A DNA stretch of 64,000 nt from contig NZ_JAAOIX010000013.1 of assembly GCF_011440395.1 (NCBI RefSeq), positions 62,001-126,000 of the forward strand, in the 5' to 3' direction. The first letter of the stretch is position 1. Every line of letters starts with the position of its first letter. The position numbers and the translations under genes are program-made. The stretch comes from Pseudomaricurvus alcaniphilus (lineage in GTDB: Bacteria; Pseudomonadota; Gammaproteobacteria; Pseudomonadales; Cellvibrionaceae). Below the pieces are notes generated by a model. That model made no database searches. It saw nothing but the letters and a program-made list of their open reading frames with translations, and was not told the origin of the DNA. This document shows, piece after piece, positions 39,651 to 49,842 of this stretch.

Positions 39651-40904
39651 TTACGCACGAACCTGGCCGTCACCGAACACCACGTATTTCTGCGACGTCA
39701 GCCCCTCCAGGCCGACCGGGCCGCGGGCGTGAATCTTGTCGGTGGAAATTCCGATCTCGGCCCCGAGGCCGTACTCGAAACCGTCAGCAAAGCGAGTGGA
39801 GGCATTGACCATCACCGAACTGGAGTCCACCTCGCGCAGGAATTTGCGCGCGCGACTGTAATCCTCGGTGACAATGGCCTCGGTGTGAGCCGAGCTGTAT
39901 TCGGCGATATGCGCCATCGCCTGCTCCATATCCGCCACCACCCGAATCGACAACACCGGCGCCAGGTATTCAGTGGCCCAGTCCTCAACTGTGGCTGCGC
40001 CGGCTTCGATAATGGCCCGGGTCTGCTCACAACCGCGCAACTCCACCCCTTTGGCCCGCAGGTCACGGGCCAGGTCAGGCAATACCCGGGACGCCACGGC
40101 CACGTGTACCAGCAGCGTCTCCATGGCGTTGCAGACGCCGTAGCGGTGGGTCTTGGCATTGAGGGCAATATTGTGGGCCTTGGTCAGATCGGCACGGTCA
40201 TCGATATAGACGTGACAAATACCGTCCAGGTGCTTGATCACCGGTACCCGGGCATCGCGACTGATGCGCTCGATCAGGCCTTTGCCGCCGCGCGGCACAA
40301 TCACATCCACGTACTCGGGCATGGTAATCAGTTCACCCACGGCGGCCCGGTCCACAGTCTCGATCACCTGTACCGCCTCAGCCGGCAACCCGGCCGCCGC
40401 CAACCCTGCCCGCAGGCACTGGGCAATCGCCTGGTTGGAATGAAACGATTCACTGCCACCGCGCAGGATCGCGGCATTGCCGGATTTCAAACACAGGCTG
40501 GCGGCTTCTACGGTCACATTGGGGCGGGACTCGTAGATAATCCCGATTACGCCCAGCGGCACCCGCATTTTACCCACCTGGATGCCACTGGGACGATAGC
40601 TCAAATCGGTAATCGCACCACAGGGGTCGGGCAGTGCCGCCACCTGGCGCAACCCTTCGAGCATGGCGTCGATGCGCGCCGGCGTCAGCTCCAGCCGGTC
40701 CAGCATGGCGGCATCGAGGCCGTTGTCACGGCCTTTAACGAGATCTTCCTGGTTGGCAGCCGCCAGCGCCTCGCGAGCCTCGTGCAGAGCATCTGCAGTG
40801 GCCAGCAATGCCTTGTTCTTGACCCCGGTGCTGGCCGCGGCAACGATCCGGGCGGCGCTGCGGGCACTGCGGCCCACCGTCGCCATATAGGTGGAAATAT
40901 TCAT
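39651..40904 (-). CDS. proA: Gamma-glutamyl phosphate reductase
   Basis: 417 residues from ATG 40904, the same length as E. coli ProA, which decides the start over longer frames. The catalytic Cys lies in [11 protein letters not shown]; an aldehyde dehydrogenase-like NADPH fold surrounds it. It reduces gamma-glutamyl phosphate to the semialdehyde in proline synthesis. proB is not in the window. Confidence 0.97.
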   Translation of the reverse strand: MNISTYMATVGRSARSAARIVAAASTGVKNKALLATADALHEAREALAAANQEDLVKGRDNGLDAAMLDRLELTPARIDAMLEGLRQVAALPDPCGAITDLSYRPSGIQVGKMRVPLGVIGIIYESRPNVTVEAASLCLKSGNAAILRGGSESFHSNQAIAQCLRAGLAAAGLPAEAVQVIETVDRAAVGELITMPEYVDVIVPRGGKGLIERISRDARVPVIKHLDGICHVYIDDRADLTKAHNIALNAKTHRYGVCNAMETLLVHVAVASRVLPDLARDLRAKGVELRGCEQTRAIIEAGAATVEDWATEYLAPVLSIRVVADMEQAMAHIAEYSSAHTEAIVTEDYSRARKFLREVDSSSVMVNASTRFADGFEYGLGAEIGISTDKIHARGPVGLEGLTSQKYVVFGDGQVRA

Positions 40905-40959
40905 GGGTAGTGTCTTCGTAGCTGTTATTAACTGAATTGGTTGCAGTATACCGGAACCG

Positions 40960-43710
40960 TCACTGGCTTGCCGCTGGACTTGCCGGAGAGTTCCCAGGCG
41001 GTGGCCCGGGTGCGTATTGAATCTCGAAATCACGGCTCGACAGCAAGCGCTGCTCCAGCCAGATTTCGAGCCGATAGGCGCCACTGGCAAAACCGTGCAG
41101 TGAGTTTTGCAGGCTGAACAAGCGCACCCCCTCCGCCGCGTCCAGCTGCAGATACCGGCGCTCCAGTTCGATACCCGGTCGCCCTTCAAACAGGCGCACC
41201 TCCAGCTCGGCCTGCGGCTTGAAGCCCTGGTAGGCAAAACCCACGAAGATCATATCCTCCACTGGCAGCTGGGTCGGGGCAACTTCCGCCAACTCATCGA
41301 TCGCGTGGGCACTGACCTGCAATCGGGTAATTCTCGGGCGCTCGGCATCCGCAACCGCCCGCTCATTGAGCAGCTTCAATTCCTGCAACTTGATACTGTC
41401 GGGGAAGTGCACCAGCGCTCGCGCAATATGGCCGCGGGCGTCATCCCACTGGCCGGCCTGGATGCTTTGTTCCACCTGGCTAATCAATCTGTCCTCAATA
41501 CTTTGCACCTGGCGGGCGGCCTCCTCGTGACCGCTATCGAGCTGCAGTATTTGGCGCCAGCTGTCGAGACTGCTGCCACCCGGGGGTGTCAACAACTGGC
41601 CATTACTGGCCTGCTGTAACGCCCGCGCGCGCAGCAGGTCGATGGCCGCAGACTGCTGCATTCGGGCCTGCAGATCCAGCAGGTCCGGGTCCTCAGCCCT
41701 GACCAGCAGGCCGCGGTCGATGGCAACCTGGGCTTCTGCCGGATTGGCCTCTGCCAGATGCCGGCGGGCAATGGCAGCGTAGCGCCGGCTGATCTGTGCC
41801 AGCCCCTGCAGGGCCTCGGGCCGCTGGGGGTCTATTGCCAGCACCTGGCGATAGACCCGCCAGGCATTGTTATCCTCCGGCAGAGTCAGGTAGTTCTGTT
41901 GCATCAAGCCCGCCGCGGTGTCCAGCAGCCCATGGATTACCTCTTCGTCGGCAATGCTTTGCTCCAGTTTCTGCAGTCGCGACTTATAGACATCGGCGGT
42001 AAAAGCTGCACGCGCCAGGGCCGCCGCCTGCCGCGCCGCCGCATAATCTCTCTGCGCCAGAAAACCCTCGATAGTGTCCACAGACGCGCCGCGCAAGGCC
42101 TGCAGGGCCTGTGCGGCCTCGATGTCCAAAGGATTGCTGGTTATCAGCTCGCGGTAGATGGCCGCGACCTCGAGCAGTAGCTCCGGCTCCTGCTCTAAAC
42201 GCGCCTGCAACTGTCTCGCCTGCTGCAGCTGTTCAGCGCGCAGGGCCAGTGAGCTCTGGCCGTTGAGCTGGGTTAGGGCTGGCCCGATCGAGTCAACCGC
42301 AGTCGCCTCGGCATTGCTGCTGGTGTCGGCTGTCTCGGGGGTAACGGCTGCCGCAGCCATGGGTGCTGCAACCGCTTGGTCGGGCCACGCTTGGTCGGGA
42401 CTGAATTGGCCGGGGCTAATTTGGTCGACCAATGCCTGCTCCGGTCTGGCCTGCTCGACCTCCAGCGCCGAACTCGCTGCGCTGGCGCCGGGTAACTGCG
42501 GAGCAGGCTGGTTCGCGGCCAGCGCATTTCCGGGGCCGGCCGGGTCGACCACCTTATCCGGGGCAAGCACTCGATCCGGGCCGGACTGCTCTGCTGGAGC
42601 AGTCCGCGGGTCGACGCCACTCTGTGCTGCCGCTGCCGCACCGGCTCCCAGGCGCTGCTCCACCGGCAATTGCTGCTGGAAATACACCCCGAAGCCAATG
42701 CCAGCGGCAATTGCCAGCCCCAACAGCCAGGCCCAACTGCCGCCGCCACTGCGCTGCACCACCACCGGTGGCTGGGCCGGGGCGGCGTGGGACCGCTGCG
42801 ATTGAGGATCAGTTGCGGATATTTCTGTTGCCGGTATTGCTGCCGCGGGCACTTCTGCCGCTGGAATGGCGGAAATGGATAATGGCGAGGCCTCCGGCAA
42901 CTCGACGGGATCCAGTCCGCGACTGCCAATCCGCTCCAGATCAGCTGCCAGGGCGGCCGCATCCTGGTAGCGATGAGCCGGGTTTTTGGCCAGCGCTTTA
43001 GCAATCAGGGGCTGGAACAGCTGCAAATTGGGAGGCAGTTGTGGCACCGGTGCCGAGACATGCTTCACTCCCACCGCCACTGCGGAGTCGCCGTCGTAGG
43101 GCACTTGGCCTGTGAGCATCAGATACAGCAGGACTCCCAGGCTGTAGATATCCGAGCGCGGGTCCACCGGCTCACCACGCGCCTGCTCGGGACTCATATA
43201 GTAAGGGGTACCGACGGCCATTCCGGTCAGGGTCATACCCTGGTGCAAGTCGGACGGCCGGGCAATGCCGAAATCCAGCAATACGGCACGGCCGTCATCT
43301 TCGTGCAGGATGATGTTCTCCGGCTTTACATCCCGGTGCACATAACCTTTTTTGCCGGCAAAGCTCAGCGCCTGGGCAATATCCTTGAGCACCGCCAGGC
43401 GTTGTTCCAGCGACAGCTGTCGGCGGGCAGTTTTCAGATCCTGCCCCGGAATGTATTCCATCGAGAGAAAGTGGCGCCCGGCGACCACGCCGACGTCGTA
43501 AACGGTGACGATATTGGGATGCACCAGGCGACTGACAATTTTCGCCTCGCGCAGGAAACGCTCGCTAAAGTCCTGGTCAGCCGCATGGGATTGACTCAGG
43601 ATCTTGAGGGCCACCTCACGCTCAAAACACTGCTGGATAGCAAGATAGACTTCGGCCATGCCCCCCTTACCCAGGAGACGCACAATTTTATAGCCGGGAA
43701 TTTCAATCAT
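40960..43710 (-). CDS. Transmembrane Ser/Thr protein kinase with a repeat-rich C-terminal region
   Basis: 916 residues. The Hanks-type kinase domain spans about 7-265: G-loop GKGGMAEV (14-21), Lys36 (VALK), Glu55, HRDVKPEN with catalytic Asp127, and DFG at 146-148. An Ala/Pro-rich linker leads to one membrane helix (about 325-348, [19 protein letters not shown]). A Gln/Ala/Pro-rich segment (about 370-480) precedes helical repeats that look like TPRs (about 490-790) and a final beta-rich domain (about 800-905). By topology the repeats should face the periplasm. All catalytic residues are intact. Substrates are unknown. Confidence 0.92.
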   Translation of the reverse strand: MIEIPGYKIVRLLGKGGMAEVYLAIQQCFEREVALKILSQSHAADQDFSERFLREAKIVSRLVHPNIVTVYDVGVVAGRHFLSMEYIPGQDLKTARRQLSLEQRLAVLKDIAQALSFAGKKGYVHRDVKPENIILHEDDGRAVLLDFGIARPSDLHQGMTLTGMAVGTPYYMSPEQARGEPVDPRSDIYSLGVLLYLMLTGQVPYDGDSAVAVGVKHVSAPVPQLPPNLQLFQPLIAKALAKNPAHRYQDAAALAADLERIGSRGLDPVELPEASPLSISAIPAAEVPAAAIPATEISATDPQSQRSHAAPAQPPVVVQRSGGGSWAWLLGLAIAAGIGFGVYFQQQLPVEQRLGAGAAAAAQSGVDPRTAPAEQSGPDRVLAPDKVVDPAGPGNALAANQPAPQLPGASAASSALEVEQARPEQALVDQISPGQFSPDQAWPDQAVAAPMAAAAVTPETADTSSNAEATAVDSIGPALTQLNGQSSLALRAEQLQQARQLQARLEQEPELLLEVAAIYRELITSNPLDIEAAQALQALRGASVDTIEGFLAQRDYAAARQAAALARAAFTADVYKSRLQKLEQSIADEEVIHGLLDTAAGLMQQNYLTLPEDNNAWRVYRQVLAIDPQRPEALQGLAQISRRYAAIARRHLAEANPAEAQVAIDRGLLVRAEDPDLLDLQARMQQSAAIDLLRARALQQASNGQLLTPPGGSSLDSWRQILQLDSGHEEAARQVQSIEDRLISQVEQSIQAGQWDDARGHIARALVHFPDSIKLQELKLLNERAVADAERPRITRLQVSAHAIDELAEVAPTQLPVEDMIFVGFAYQGFKPQAELEVRLFEGRPGIELERRYLQLDAAEGVRLFSLQNSLHGFASGAYRLEIWLEQRLLSSRDFEIQYAPGPPPGNSPASPAASQ

Positions 43711-43836
43711 CAGGTTGTGGAATTTTTAGCTTGCTGTGGCAAAAGAACGCTCATTCTATGCTGCCAGCAGTGCTTAGCCAAACCATTTAGCCCCAACAGC
43801 CAAAACAGGCAACGGCTGACGGCCCCGCCTGAGGGC

Positions 43837-44649
43837 TCAGGAGCGGTGCCGGGAAGAGCGCCTAAGGGCTTGCTGCAGCCACAAATAAAAGCCGCTAAAG
43901 CTCAGGAATACCATCAATATCGCCGCCAGATCCACCAACCAAACCCCCAGGTCACCGCCGATTCGACCGCTGTGGAGATCCAGTATCACCCGCTCCCACG
44001 ACAGCTCGGTGCCGATTTCGCCCTGCCAGAGCACTTCCGCCAACGCTGCCGGCAACGGCCCGGGTTGGCTCCAAACGGCGGAAGCAGCAGTGCCCTGCCA
44101 GCGCAGCTGCTGCAAATCGGCGCTGATCACCTGCTGGTCGCTGAACAGGCACACCCCCGGCTGGCAGCTGCCGATCCGGGCTACAGGCACCGGCAAGCCG
44201 TGCACGGCGGTGAGACGCTCGACGATGTCGCCGGCAGCGGTCAGCAACAGTAACTCCCGCTCGCAGGCGGCCAGCAGCAGGCCCTGTAAGGCGGCCGTAT
44301 CGCCCTCTCCATCGCCCGCCCCATTGCTCACTGCATCGCCCACTACTGCACCCACCAGAGCGCCGTCACACTGGCCGAGCCGGCGCCCATCGAGATATAA
44401 GGAGCCATGTTCATCGCCGCTCAGCCACCGCTCCCCCACCTGATAGCTGCGCAGCAGCGGCAGATCGACGCCGTAGTGCGCCAACAGCCAGGCCTGGCGC
44501 ACCGGCTGCTGACCGAGGCTCATAGCGGTGGTGTGATTGAGCATGATTCCGGTGACGGCGACCAGCAGCAGAATGGCGGCCGCAATCAGCCCGGCACGCC
44601 GATGCCAGCGCCACAGCCACGGCCGCAGCCAATGGCCGCGTTTACGCAC
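43837..44649 (-). CDS. PepSY-associated membrane protein
   Basis: 270 residues with a PepSY_TM-type first helix (WLWRWHRRAGLIAAAILLLVAVTGIMLNH, two His in the helix region), a large periplasmic loop (about 45-230) and a last helix (LGVWLVDLAAILMVFLSFSGFYLWL). Such proteins accompany ferric-siderophore or flavin-dependent reductases. Two Cys in the loop (near IGSCQPGVC) could form a disulfide. It lies downstream of a secreted FMN-binding protein and a porin in the same direction. Confidence 0.8.
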   Translation of the reverse strand: MRKRGHWLRPWLWRWHRRAGLIAAAILLLVAVTGIMLNHTTAMSLGQQPVRQAWLLAHYGVDLPLLRSYQVGERWLSGDEHGSLYLDGRRLGQCDGALVGAVVGDAVSNGAGDGEGDTAALQGLLLAACERELLLLTAAGDIVERLTAVHGLPVPVARIGSCQPGVCLFSDQQVISADLQQLRWQGTAASAVWSQPGPLPAALAEVLWQGEIGTELSWERVILDLHSGRIGGDLGVWLVDLAAILMVFLSFSGFYLWLQQALRRSSRHRS

Positions 44650-44720
44650 CCGATGCGAGCGGGAAGTTGATAAACCTGGTTTGCGGATAATCTTGCCCTG
44701 GGTCAGTGTTCTCCGGGAAA

Positions 44721-45248
44721 CTACGGCCCGGAGAACGGTGTTTGCCGATGACAGAAAAGCGCAAGTGTAACGATTTTAGTCATCGCGCGCACCGACAGGG
44801 TGGCACCGGTGATGCCGTCGATATGGCCATCCAGTGCCAGCGAGTCGTTTGAGCCCAGCTGCAACCCCTGGAACTGGCTGGTGAAAAACGGGTAGCGAAT
44901 CTCGCCACCGCGACTCTCGCGATATTCCAGCACCTGGGTTTCTGCAACCTGTCCAGCGTCCACGACCACGCCAATGGTAATGGGCAGCTCCTTGCCAATC
45001 TCCTCGAAAATCCAGGCAGTCTTCTGCCCCATACCCCAATAGCGAATGCGCAGGGTGGGAAACTTGCGCCCCAGGATGGCCTCGATATGCTGCCGTTGTT
45101 CGGCGTTGACCCACAGGGTTTGCCAGACCACCTCGGCAGCAGGGAAAGCCCGCTGGCGGAACTCGTCAGTGGTCAGGAATACGCCCCGCTGGGCACTGGC
45201 TGCCGGAGCAACCAAAACCAATATCAGCATTAATATCTTTATGGGCAT
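44721..45248 (-). CDS. Secreted FMN-binding-domain protein
   Basis: 175 residues from ATG 45248, which begins a Sec signal peptide (ILMLILVLVAPAASAQ). The FMN-binding domain ends in DGITGATLSVRAM, the (S/T)GAT(S/T) motif whose Thr carries covalent FMN in NqrC/RnfG-type proteins. A flavin-transferase (ApbE) would be needed and is not in this window. The fold is a single domain, without NQR partners nearby. It is likely a periplasmic electron carrier for the neighbouring PepSY protein. Confidence 0.85.
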   Translation of the reverse strand: MPIKILMLILVLVAPAASAQRGVFLTTDEFRQRAFPAAEVVWQTLWVNAEQRQHIEAILGRKFPTLRIRYWGMGQKTAWIFEEIGKELPITIGVVVDAGQVAETQVLEYRESRGGEIRYPFFTSQFQGLQLGSNDSLALDGHIDGITGATLSVRAMTKIVTLALFCHRQTPFSGP

Positions 45249-45415
45249 AAGTGTGCATTCCAATATCGAAGAGCCCGAGCCAACATCGCTGCGTTTGCGT
45301 AGATGGCTCAAGCGGGTTTTCGCACGTCTAACGAACAGCTCTCCAGCAGCAGTCGCCAGCTCAGTGCCACCGGCGCACTGGCGGCAAAGTGACACGAGCA
45401 CACCGCAGCAGAGAC

Positions 45416-45443
45416 AAAAAAAGGGCATTGAATAAATGCCCTT
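45416..45443 (-). terminator. Intrinsic terminator after the porin gene
   Basis: AAGGGCATT (45421-45429) and AATGCCCTT (45435-45443) form a 9-bp stem with a 5-base loop. On the minus strand the stem is followed by a run of T (complement of 45416-45420). It lies 58 bases after the porin stop and 168 bases before the FMN-protein start, so it may end or attenuate the porin transcript. Confidence 0.8.
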
Positions 45444-45501
45444 CCCTGATCACCCGCGCTCGTTCGTCAGTCCCCGGAGCGAGCTTTAGCCGGAATGTTG
45501 T

Positions 45502-46704
45502 TTAGTAGGACCAACCAACACCCAGGTTAAAGGCATCGCCTTCGTCAGCATCGCCCACGGTGTCAGTATAATCTGCCTTCAACACCACATTTTGCGTCAG
45601 CCAGTAATTAACACCAAAATCGTAGGACTCATAGTCGGTCGACATTTTATCGCCGCGGTCCCACTCGCTGTAGCGCAAGAATACGCCAAGGTTGTCGGTC
45701 AGCTTAACAGAGGGCTCCAGGTACCAACCGCTTAACTTGTCGGCACCGGCAACTTCAAATTGCGTACCATCGATATCCCACTCCGCCCACAGGGCACGAA
45801 ATGCAAACGGCCCGGCATTATAGACAGTGTGCAACTCGGTCAACAAGGCAGACGCGTCGCCAGCAACCATGCCCTGGGTCAAGTCTTGCTGGTATTGAAC
45901 CGTGGCAGCCAGCTCTAAACCGGCTACTCCGGTGTATTTCAAACGCGCGGTGTAAGCCAGATCTTCGGCAGCCGCCTCGGCATTTTTCTGCCGCCCGCTG
46001 CGGATACGAGTGCTGGTGGTTTTCAGCCCGCTGTGCACTGCGGCGTTATAGGACAAGCCTGGCGCGAGCTCACCCTTGAGCATTATCCCCGCCTCCCACC
46101 AGGTGGACGGAATCACTTCACTTTCAACCTTGTTGCGCTCAGTGCCGTAAAAGGTCTCGGGCTCGTGAGTCTCGTTGAGGATGCCGACGGGCACCAGGAA
46201 CTGACCGATTTGGACACTGTGGTTATCGGTGTAATCCCACTCGATAAACGCCTGTTCCAATTCTATTTCACCGGGCTTGCCCTCGCCGGCAAGGCTGTGC
46301 TCCAGCTCAAATTCAGAGAAAAAGCGCACGGTATCAGTAAATTGATGCCCCACATACAGCACGTAGCGGTGCGCGTCGATCTGGTCATCGCCATCTTCAA
46401 AATGATTAAAATGATGCTCACCGTAACCACCGATAGAAGTCTTCTCCACCCAGGAGGCGACCCGGGAGGCAGCCCCTGCGGAGACCACAGTCTGCTCTAC
46501 CGCATCGGCAGTGGCGGCCACTTTCACTTCGGTTTGCTCCAGCTTGGTCTCAGTCTGGTTTAACTGGGACTTCAGGCTTTTGATCTCGGCCTGCTGTGCC
46601 TGGATCATCTTCCACATCTCCGCCATGGACGGGGTGCTCTCGGCACTCTGTGCCGCCACGGACACCGCTCCAATGGCGGCAGCCAACAGGGATCTCTTCA
46701 ACAT
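45502..46704 (-). CDS. Outer-membrane porin with N-terminal coiled coil
   Basis: 400 residues. A signal peptide ending in VAAQSAES is followed by a coiled coil (about 28-75, Gln/Glu/Lys heptads as in trimeric porins) and a beta-barrel with alternating aromatic strands. It ends NLGVGWSY, with a terminal aromatic residue for BAM recognition. It resembles the phosphate-selective porin O/P group, but the substrate is not known. Strong GAG-type ribosome site (AGGAGCGCAAAGA). Confidence 0.88.
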   Translation of the reverse strand: MLKRSLLAAAIGAVSVAAQSAESTPSMAEMWKMIQAQQAEIKSLKSQLNQTETKLEQTEVKVAATADAVEQTVVSAGAASRVASWVEKTSIGGYGEHHFNHFEDGDDQIDAHRYVLYVGHQFTDTVRFFSEFELEHSLAGEGKPGEIELEQAFIEWDYTDNHSVQIGQFLVPVGILNETHEPETFYGTERNKVESEVIPSTWWEAGIMLKGELAPGLSYNAAVHSGLKTTSTRIRSGRQKNAEAAAEDLAYTARLKYTGVAGLELAATVQYQQDLTQGMVAGDASALLTELHTVYNAGPFAFRALWAEWDIDGTQFEVAGADKLSGWYLEPSVKLTDNLGVFLRYSEWDRGDKMSTDYESYDFGVNYWLTQNVVLKADYTDTVGDADEGDAFNLGVGWSY

Positions 46705-46791
46705 TCTTTGCGCTCCTAAACCAATATTTTTAATACAGCACCTGTCGATTTGCAGGCACAGGAATAATGAGCGGCAAAATTTAATCTAACT

Positions 46792-46810
46792 AAGAATGAT
46801 TTGCAATTAC
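46792..46810 (-). promoter_or_regulatory. Possible Fur box upstream of the porin
   Basis: AAGAATGATTTGCAATTAC matches 11 of 19 positions of the classical GATAATGATAATCATTATC, including the contiguous AATGAT half. It lies 88 bases before the porin start. A weight-matrix score was not available, and 11 of 19 is a modest match. Confidence 0.4.
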
Positions 46811-46880
46811 TTTTGCAATAAGCTTTGTAACAACCTTCGCAATAGCTTTCGCAGCGACTACTTGCTCCCGGCCAATAAAC

Positions 46881-46908
46881 AAAAAACCCGCCTGAGGGCG
46901 GGTTTTTT
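46881..46908. terminator. Strong bidirectional intrinsic terminator downstream of grxD
   Basis: An A-run, then CCCGCC, a TGA loop region and GGCGGG, then a T-run (46881-46908). The symmetry gives a U-tract on both strands. It should end grxD transcripts on the minus strand and insulates the porin promoter. Confidence 0.88.
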
Positions 46909-47019
46909 GATGGCTAACTGCTGCTATGGCGGGCTCACCGGCATTACCACACAACCCTCATTACAGCAGGGCCCGGCAACACAGCAAGGTCGGGCAACCC
47001 AACAGTGGCGTAAAGAGCA

Positions 47020-47346
47020 TCAAGCTTCTTTGGACTTGGCGGCCGCTTCCAGTAGCGGTTGTAACTCGCCGTTCTCATGCATTTCGGTGACGATATCGCA
47101 ACCGCCGATCAGCTCGCCCTTGACCCACAACTGGGGAAAGGTCGGCCAGTTGGCGTATTTCGGCAAATTGGTACGGATTTCCGGATTGGAGAGAATGTCC
47201 ACATAGGCGAAGCGCTGGCCACAGGCCATGATTGCCTGCGACGTACGCATTGAAAAACCGCACTGCGGGGCGTTGGGAGACCCTTTCATATAGAGGATGA
47301 TATCGTTTTCCTCAATTTGCTGCTTGATGGTATCCATAATATCCAT
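47020..47346 (-). CDS. grxD: Monothiol glutaredoxin Grx4 (GrxD)
   Basis: 108 residues from ATG 47346. The CGFS active site (PQCGFSMRT) is diagnostic of monothiol glutaredoxins that bind a glutathione-ligated 2Fe-2S cluster with BolA. WPTFPQLWVKGELIGGCDI is the glutathione-binding part. It serves Fe-S delivery and iron sensing. A second ATG three codons in (47337) is also possible. Confidence 0.96.
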   Translation of the reverse strand: MDIMDTIKQQIEENDIILYMKGSPNAPQCGFSMRTSQAIMACGQRFAYVDILSNPEIRTNLPKYANWPTFPQLWVKGELIGGCDIVTEMHENGELQPLLEAAAKSKEA

Positions 47347-47674
47347 GGTAACTGCGACCTCGTTTAAACTCTGGTAAATATAGCAAGAACTGGCAAATAC
47401 CTGCGTTCTCAGACCTGCTCGACGAGAGGCGTCCAAAAACCCAGCATTATACTCAACTAAAGCGCGATTCTACCCCACTCGAGCGCGAACTTCTAACGAA
47501 ACTATTGCCCCCACAATGCACTCGGGCTCAGCCCCGGCCCCATCCGGGCATTGCCTTGAACCCGGTTTGCTTATAGTATCCCGCCCTTACCTCGGGCAGC
47601 TTGCTAGCTGCCTGTTTTGTTTCCAGCCCCAGAGTTATCGACCAGGCAGAAGAAAAAAGCTCAAGGAGTCCGCC
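47347..47674. other. grxD/argD divergent region (328 bp)
   Basis: A weak sigma-70-like pair for argD can be drawn (TTGCCT 47551-47556, TATAGT 47572-47577, 15-base spacer). A pyrimidine-rich leader follows to the AAGGAG ribosome site. No clear ArgR box was found. Nothing else was recognised. Confidence 0.4.
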
Positions 47675-48853
47675 ATGGCCACCACCGCACTCATGAACAC
47701 CTACGGCGCCCGCAAACTGACACTGGTCCGCGGCGAAGGCGTCTACGTCTGGGACGATCAGAACCGGCGCTACCTGGATGCCCTGGCAGGTATTGCCGTG
47801 TGCGGCCTCGGCCACTGTCACAGCGCGGTGACCGCCGCCCTGCAGGAGCAGGCCAACACTCTGGTGCACGTTTCCAACCTCTACAACACCTTGCCCCAAC
47901 AGCGACTCGCTGACCTGTTGTGCGAACTGGCGGGCATGGACAACGTATTTTTTTCCAATTCCGGTGCCGAAGCCAACGAAGCGGCAATCAAGATTGCGCG
48001 CAAGTACGGCAATGATCGCGGGGTCAAGACGCCTACGATCGTCACCATGGACGGCAGTTTTCACGGTCGAACCATGGCCACCCTGACGGCCACCGGCAAC
48101 AAGAAAGTCAAGGCTGGCTTCGCCCCACTAGTGGAGGGTTTCCTGCAAGTCCCCTACAACAACATCGAGGCTGTCAAGGCGCTGGCCGGCAACCCTGACA
48201 TCGTCGCTGTACTGGTGGAGCCGGTGCAGGGCGAGGGGGGAATCCGGGTGCCAGACGATGACTACCTGGTGCAACTGCGGCAAGTCTGCGATGCCAACCA
48301 ATGGCTGCTGATGCTGGACGAGATCCAGTCCGGCAATGGCCGCACCGGCGAATTGTTTGCTTTCCAGCACCACGGTGTCGTGCCGGACGTCGTCACCTCT
48401 GCCAAAGGTTTGGGCAACGGCTTACCCATCGGCGCCTGCCTGGCCCGCGGCGAGGCCGCAACCATTTTACAACCGGGCAATCACGGCTCGACTTACGGCG
48501 GCAACCCGCTGGTTTGCCATGTGGCCAGCAGCGTGTTGACCACCCTCACCCGGGACAACCTGATCGCCAACGCCCACAGCATGGGCGAGTATATGCTCGG
48601 CAGTTTCAACAGCAAGCTGGCCGGCCACAAGCTGGTGGCCGAAGTGCGGGGCAAGGGCCTGATGCTGGGCATCGAGTTGAAGCAGGATTGTGGCCAGATT
48701 GTCGACCTGGCCATCGCTCGCGGCCTGTTGCTCAATGTCACTGCGGGCAACACCATACGCCTGCTGCCGCCCCTGATTATCAATTTGGCAGAGGCCAACC
48801 AGATCATTAACACGGTCTGCGAAATTATCGACGAATTTGCGTCACAGCTATAA
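47675..48853 (+). CDS. argD: Acetylornithine aminotransferase
   Basis: 392 residues from ATG 47675 (AAGGAG upstream). Class III PLP aminotransferase: NSGAEANEAAIKIARK, the Asp of LMLDEIQSGNGRTG and the PLP Lys in TSAKGLGNGLPIGA. It converts N-acetylglutamate semialdehyde to N-acetylornithine. The stop lies in the first unit of an 18-bp tandem array, and argF begins after it. Confidence 0.95.
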   Translation: MATTALMNTYGARKLTLVRGEGVYVWDDQNRRYLDALAGIAVCGLGHCHSAVTAALQEQANTLVHVSNLYNTLPQQRLADLLCELAGMDNVFFSNSGAEANEAAIKIARKYGNDRGVKTPTIVTMDGSFHGRTMATLTATGNKKVKAGFAPLVEGFLQVPYNNIEAVKALAGNPDIVAVLVEPVQGEGGIRVPDDDYLVQLRQVCDANQWLLMLDEIQSGNGRTGELFAFQHHGVVPDVVTSAKGLGNGLPIGACLARGEAATILQPGNHGSTYGGNPLVCHVASSVLTTLTRDNLIANAHSMGEYMLGSFNSKLAGHKLVAEVRGKGLMLGIELKQDCGQIVDLAIARGLLLNVTAGNTIRLLPPLIINLAEANQIINTVCEIIDEFASQL

Positions 48854-48912
48854 CCTGAGTCACGGCTATAACCTGAGTCACGGCTAAAACCTGAGTCACA
48901 GTAATAACAGGA
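48841..48912 (+). repeat. Four tandem 18-bp repeats over the argD stop codon
   Basis: Units at 48841-48858, 48859-48876, 48877-48894 and 48895-48912, consensus GTCACGGCTATAACCTGA. Units 1 to 3 differ by one or two bases and the fourth is more degraded. Unit 1 encodes the last argD residues and its stop. The array occupies most of the argD-argF spacer. Confidence 0.9.
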
Positions 48913-48930
48913 ATACAGAGGTAACGGACT

Positions 48931-49842
48931 ATGGCAGTCAGACACTTTTTGACACTGCGCGACCTGACACCCGAAGAGCTGCGCGGCGTTATCCAGCGCG
49001 CGATCCAGCTCAAAACCGAGTTGCGCCAGGGTACTGCGGGGGAGCCGTTTAAAAACAAGGTGCTGGGTATGATTTTTGAAAAATCATCCACCAGAACCCG
49101 GGTATCCTTTGAAGCCGGCATGGCCCAAATGGGCGGCTCAGCACTGTTTTTATCGTCCCGCGACACTCAGCTGGGACGCGGCGAGCCCATTGAAGACTCG
49201 GCCAGGGTGCTGTCGCGCATGCTCGACATCGTTATGATCCGCACTTTCGAGCATGAAAAAATCGAGCGTTTTGCGCGCCACTCCAGGGTGCCGGTCATCA
49301 ATGCCCTCACCGATGACTATCACCCCTGCCAGCTGCTGGCCGACATCCAGACCTACGTGGAGCAGCGCGGTGACCCCAAAGGCAAGACCGTGACCTGGAT
49401 CGGCGATGGCAACAACATGTGTCACTCCTATATCAACGCCGCCGCCATGTGCGATTTCAGGCTCAATATCGCCTGCCCGGAAGGTTTTGATCCCAACCCG
49501 CAGCTACTGGCCGACAATGCCGCCCGGGTCACCCTGTTTCGCGATCCCCGGGCCGCGGTCAAGGGTGCCGATTGGGTGGTGACCGATGTCTGGGCCTCCA
49601 TGGGGCAGGAAGACCAGCAGCGCGAGCGCGAGCAAAAGTTCAGCGGTTTTTGCGTCGACCACAGCATGATGGCCCTGGCCAACAAGGATGCGGTGTTTAT
49701 GCACTGCCTGCCCGCCCACCGGGGCGAAGAGGTCAGCGCCGAACTGCTGGAAGATGAAACCATTTCAGTGGTCTGGGACGAAGCGGAAAATCGGCTCCAT
49801 GCGCAGAAAGCCCTGATGGAATTTTTACTGCTGAATCGTTGA
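48931..49842 (+). CDS. argF: Ornithine carbamoyltransferase
   Basis: 303 residues. The carbamoyl-phosphate motif [11 protein letters not shown], the [11 protein letters not shown] segment and the ornithine-site [11 protein letters not shown] with its Cys are present. It forms citrulline from ornithine and carbamoyl phosphate. It is preceded by argD and its TGA overlaps the ATG of the following ABC ATPase. Confidence 0.97.
   Translation: MAVRHFLTLRDLTPEELRGVIQRAIQLKTELRQGTAGEPFKNKVLGMIFEKSSTRTRVSFEAGMAQMGGSALFLSSRDTQLGRGEPIEDSARVLSRMLDIVMIRTFEHEKIERFARHSRVPVINALTDDYHPCQLLADIQTYVEQRGDPKGKTVTWIGDGNNMCHSYINAAAMCDFRLNIACPEGFDPNPQLLADNAARVTLFRDPRAAVKGADWVVTDVWASMGQEDQQREREQKFSGFCVDHSMMALANKDAVFMHCLPAHRGEEVSAELLEDETISVVWDEAENRLHAQKALMEFLLLNR

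Larger units (their letters stand above)
46705..47019. other. Porin promoter region and grxD 3' region (315 bp)
   Basis: The porin side holds a possible Fur box (46792-46810) and an AT-rich zone (46770-46850) with TTGCAAT-like motifs. A strong bidirectional terminator lies at 46881-46908. The rest, to 47019, shows nothing I can name. Confidence 0.6.

Noticed and set aside
39006-40910. 634-codon open frame on the plus strand opposite nadD and proA
   Set aside because: Both minus-strand genes are certain. The frame runs across two unrelated genes and gives a low-complexity, His/Gly-rich product.
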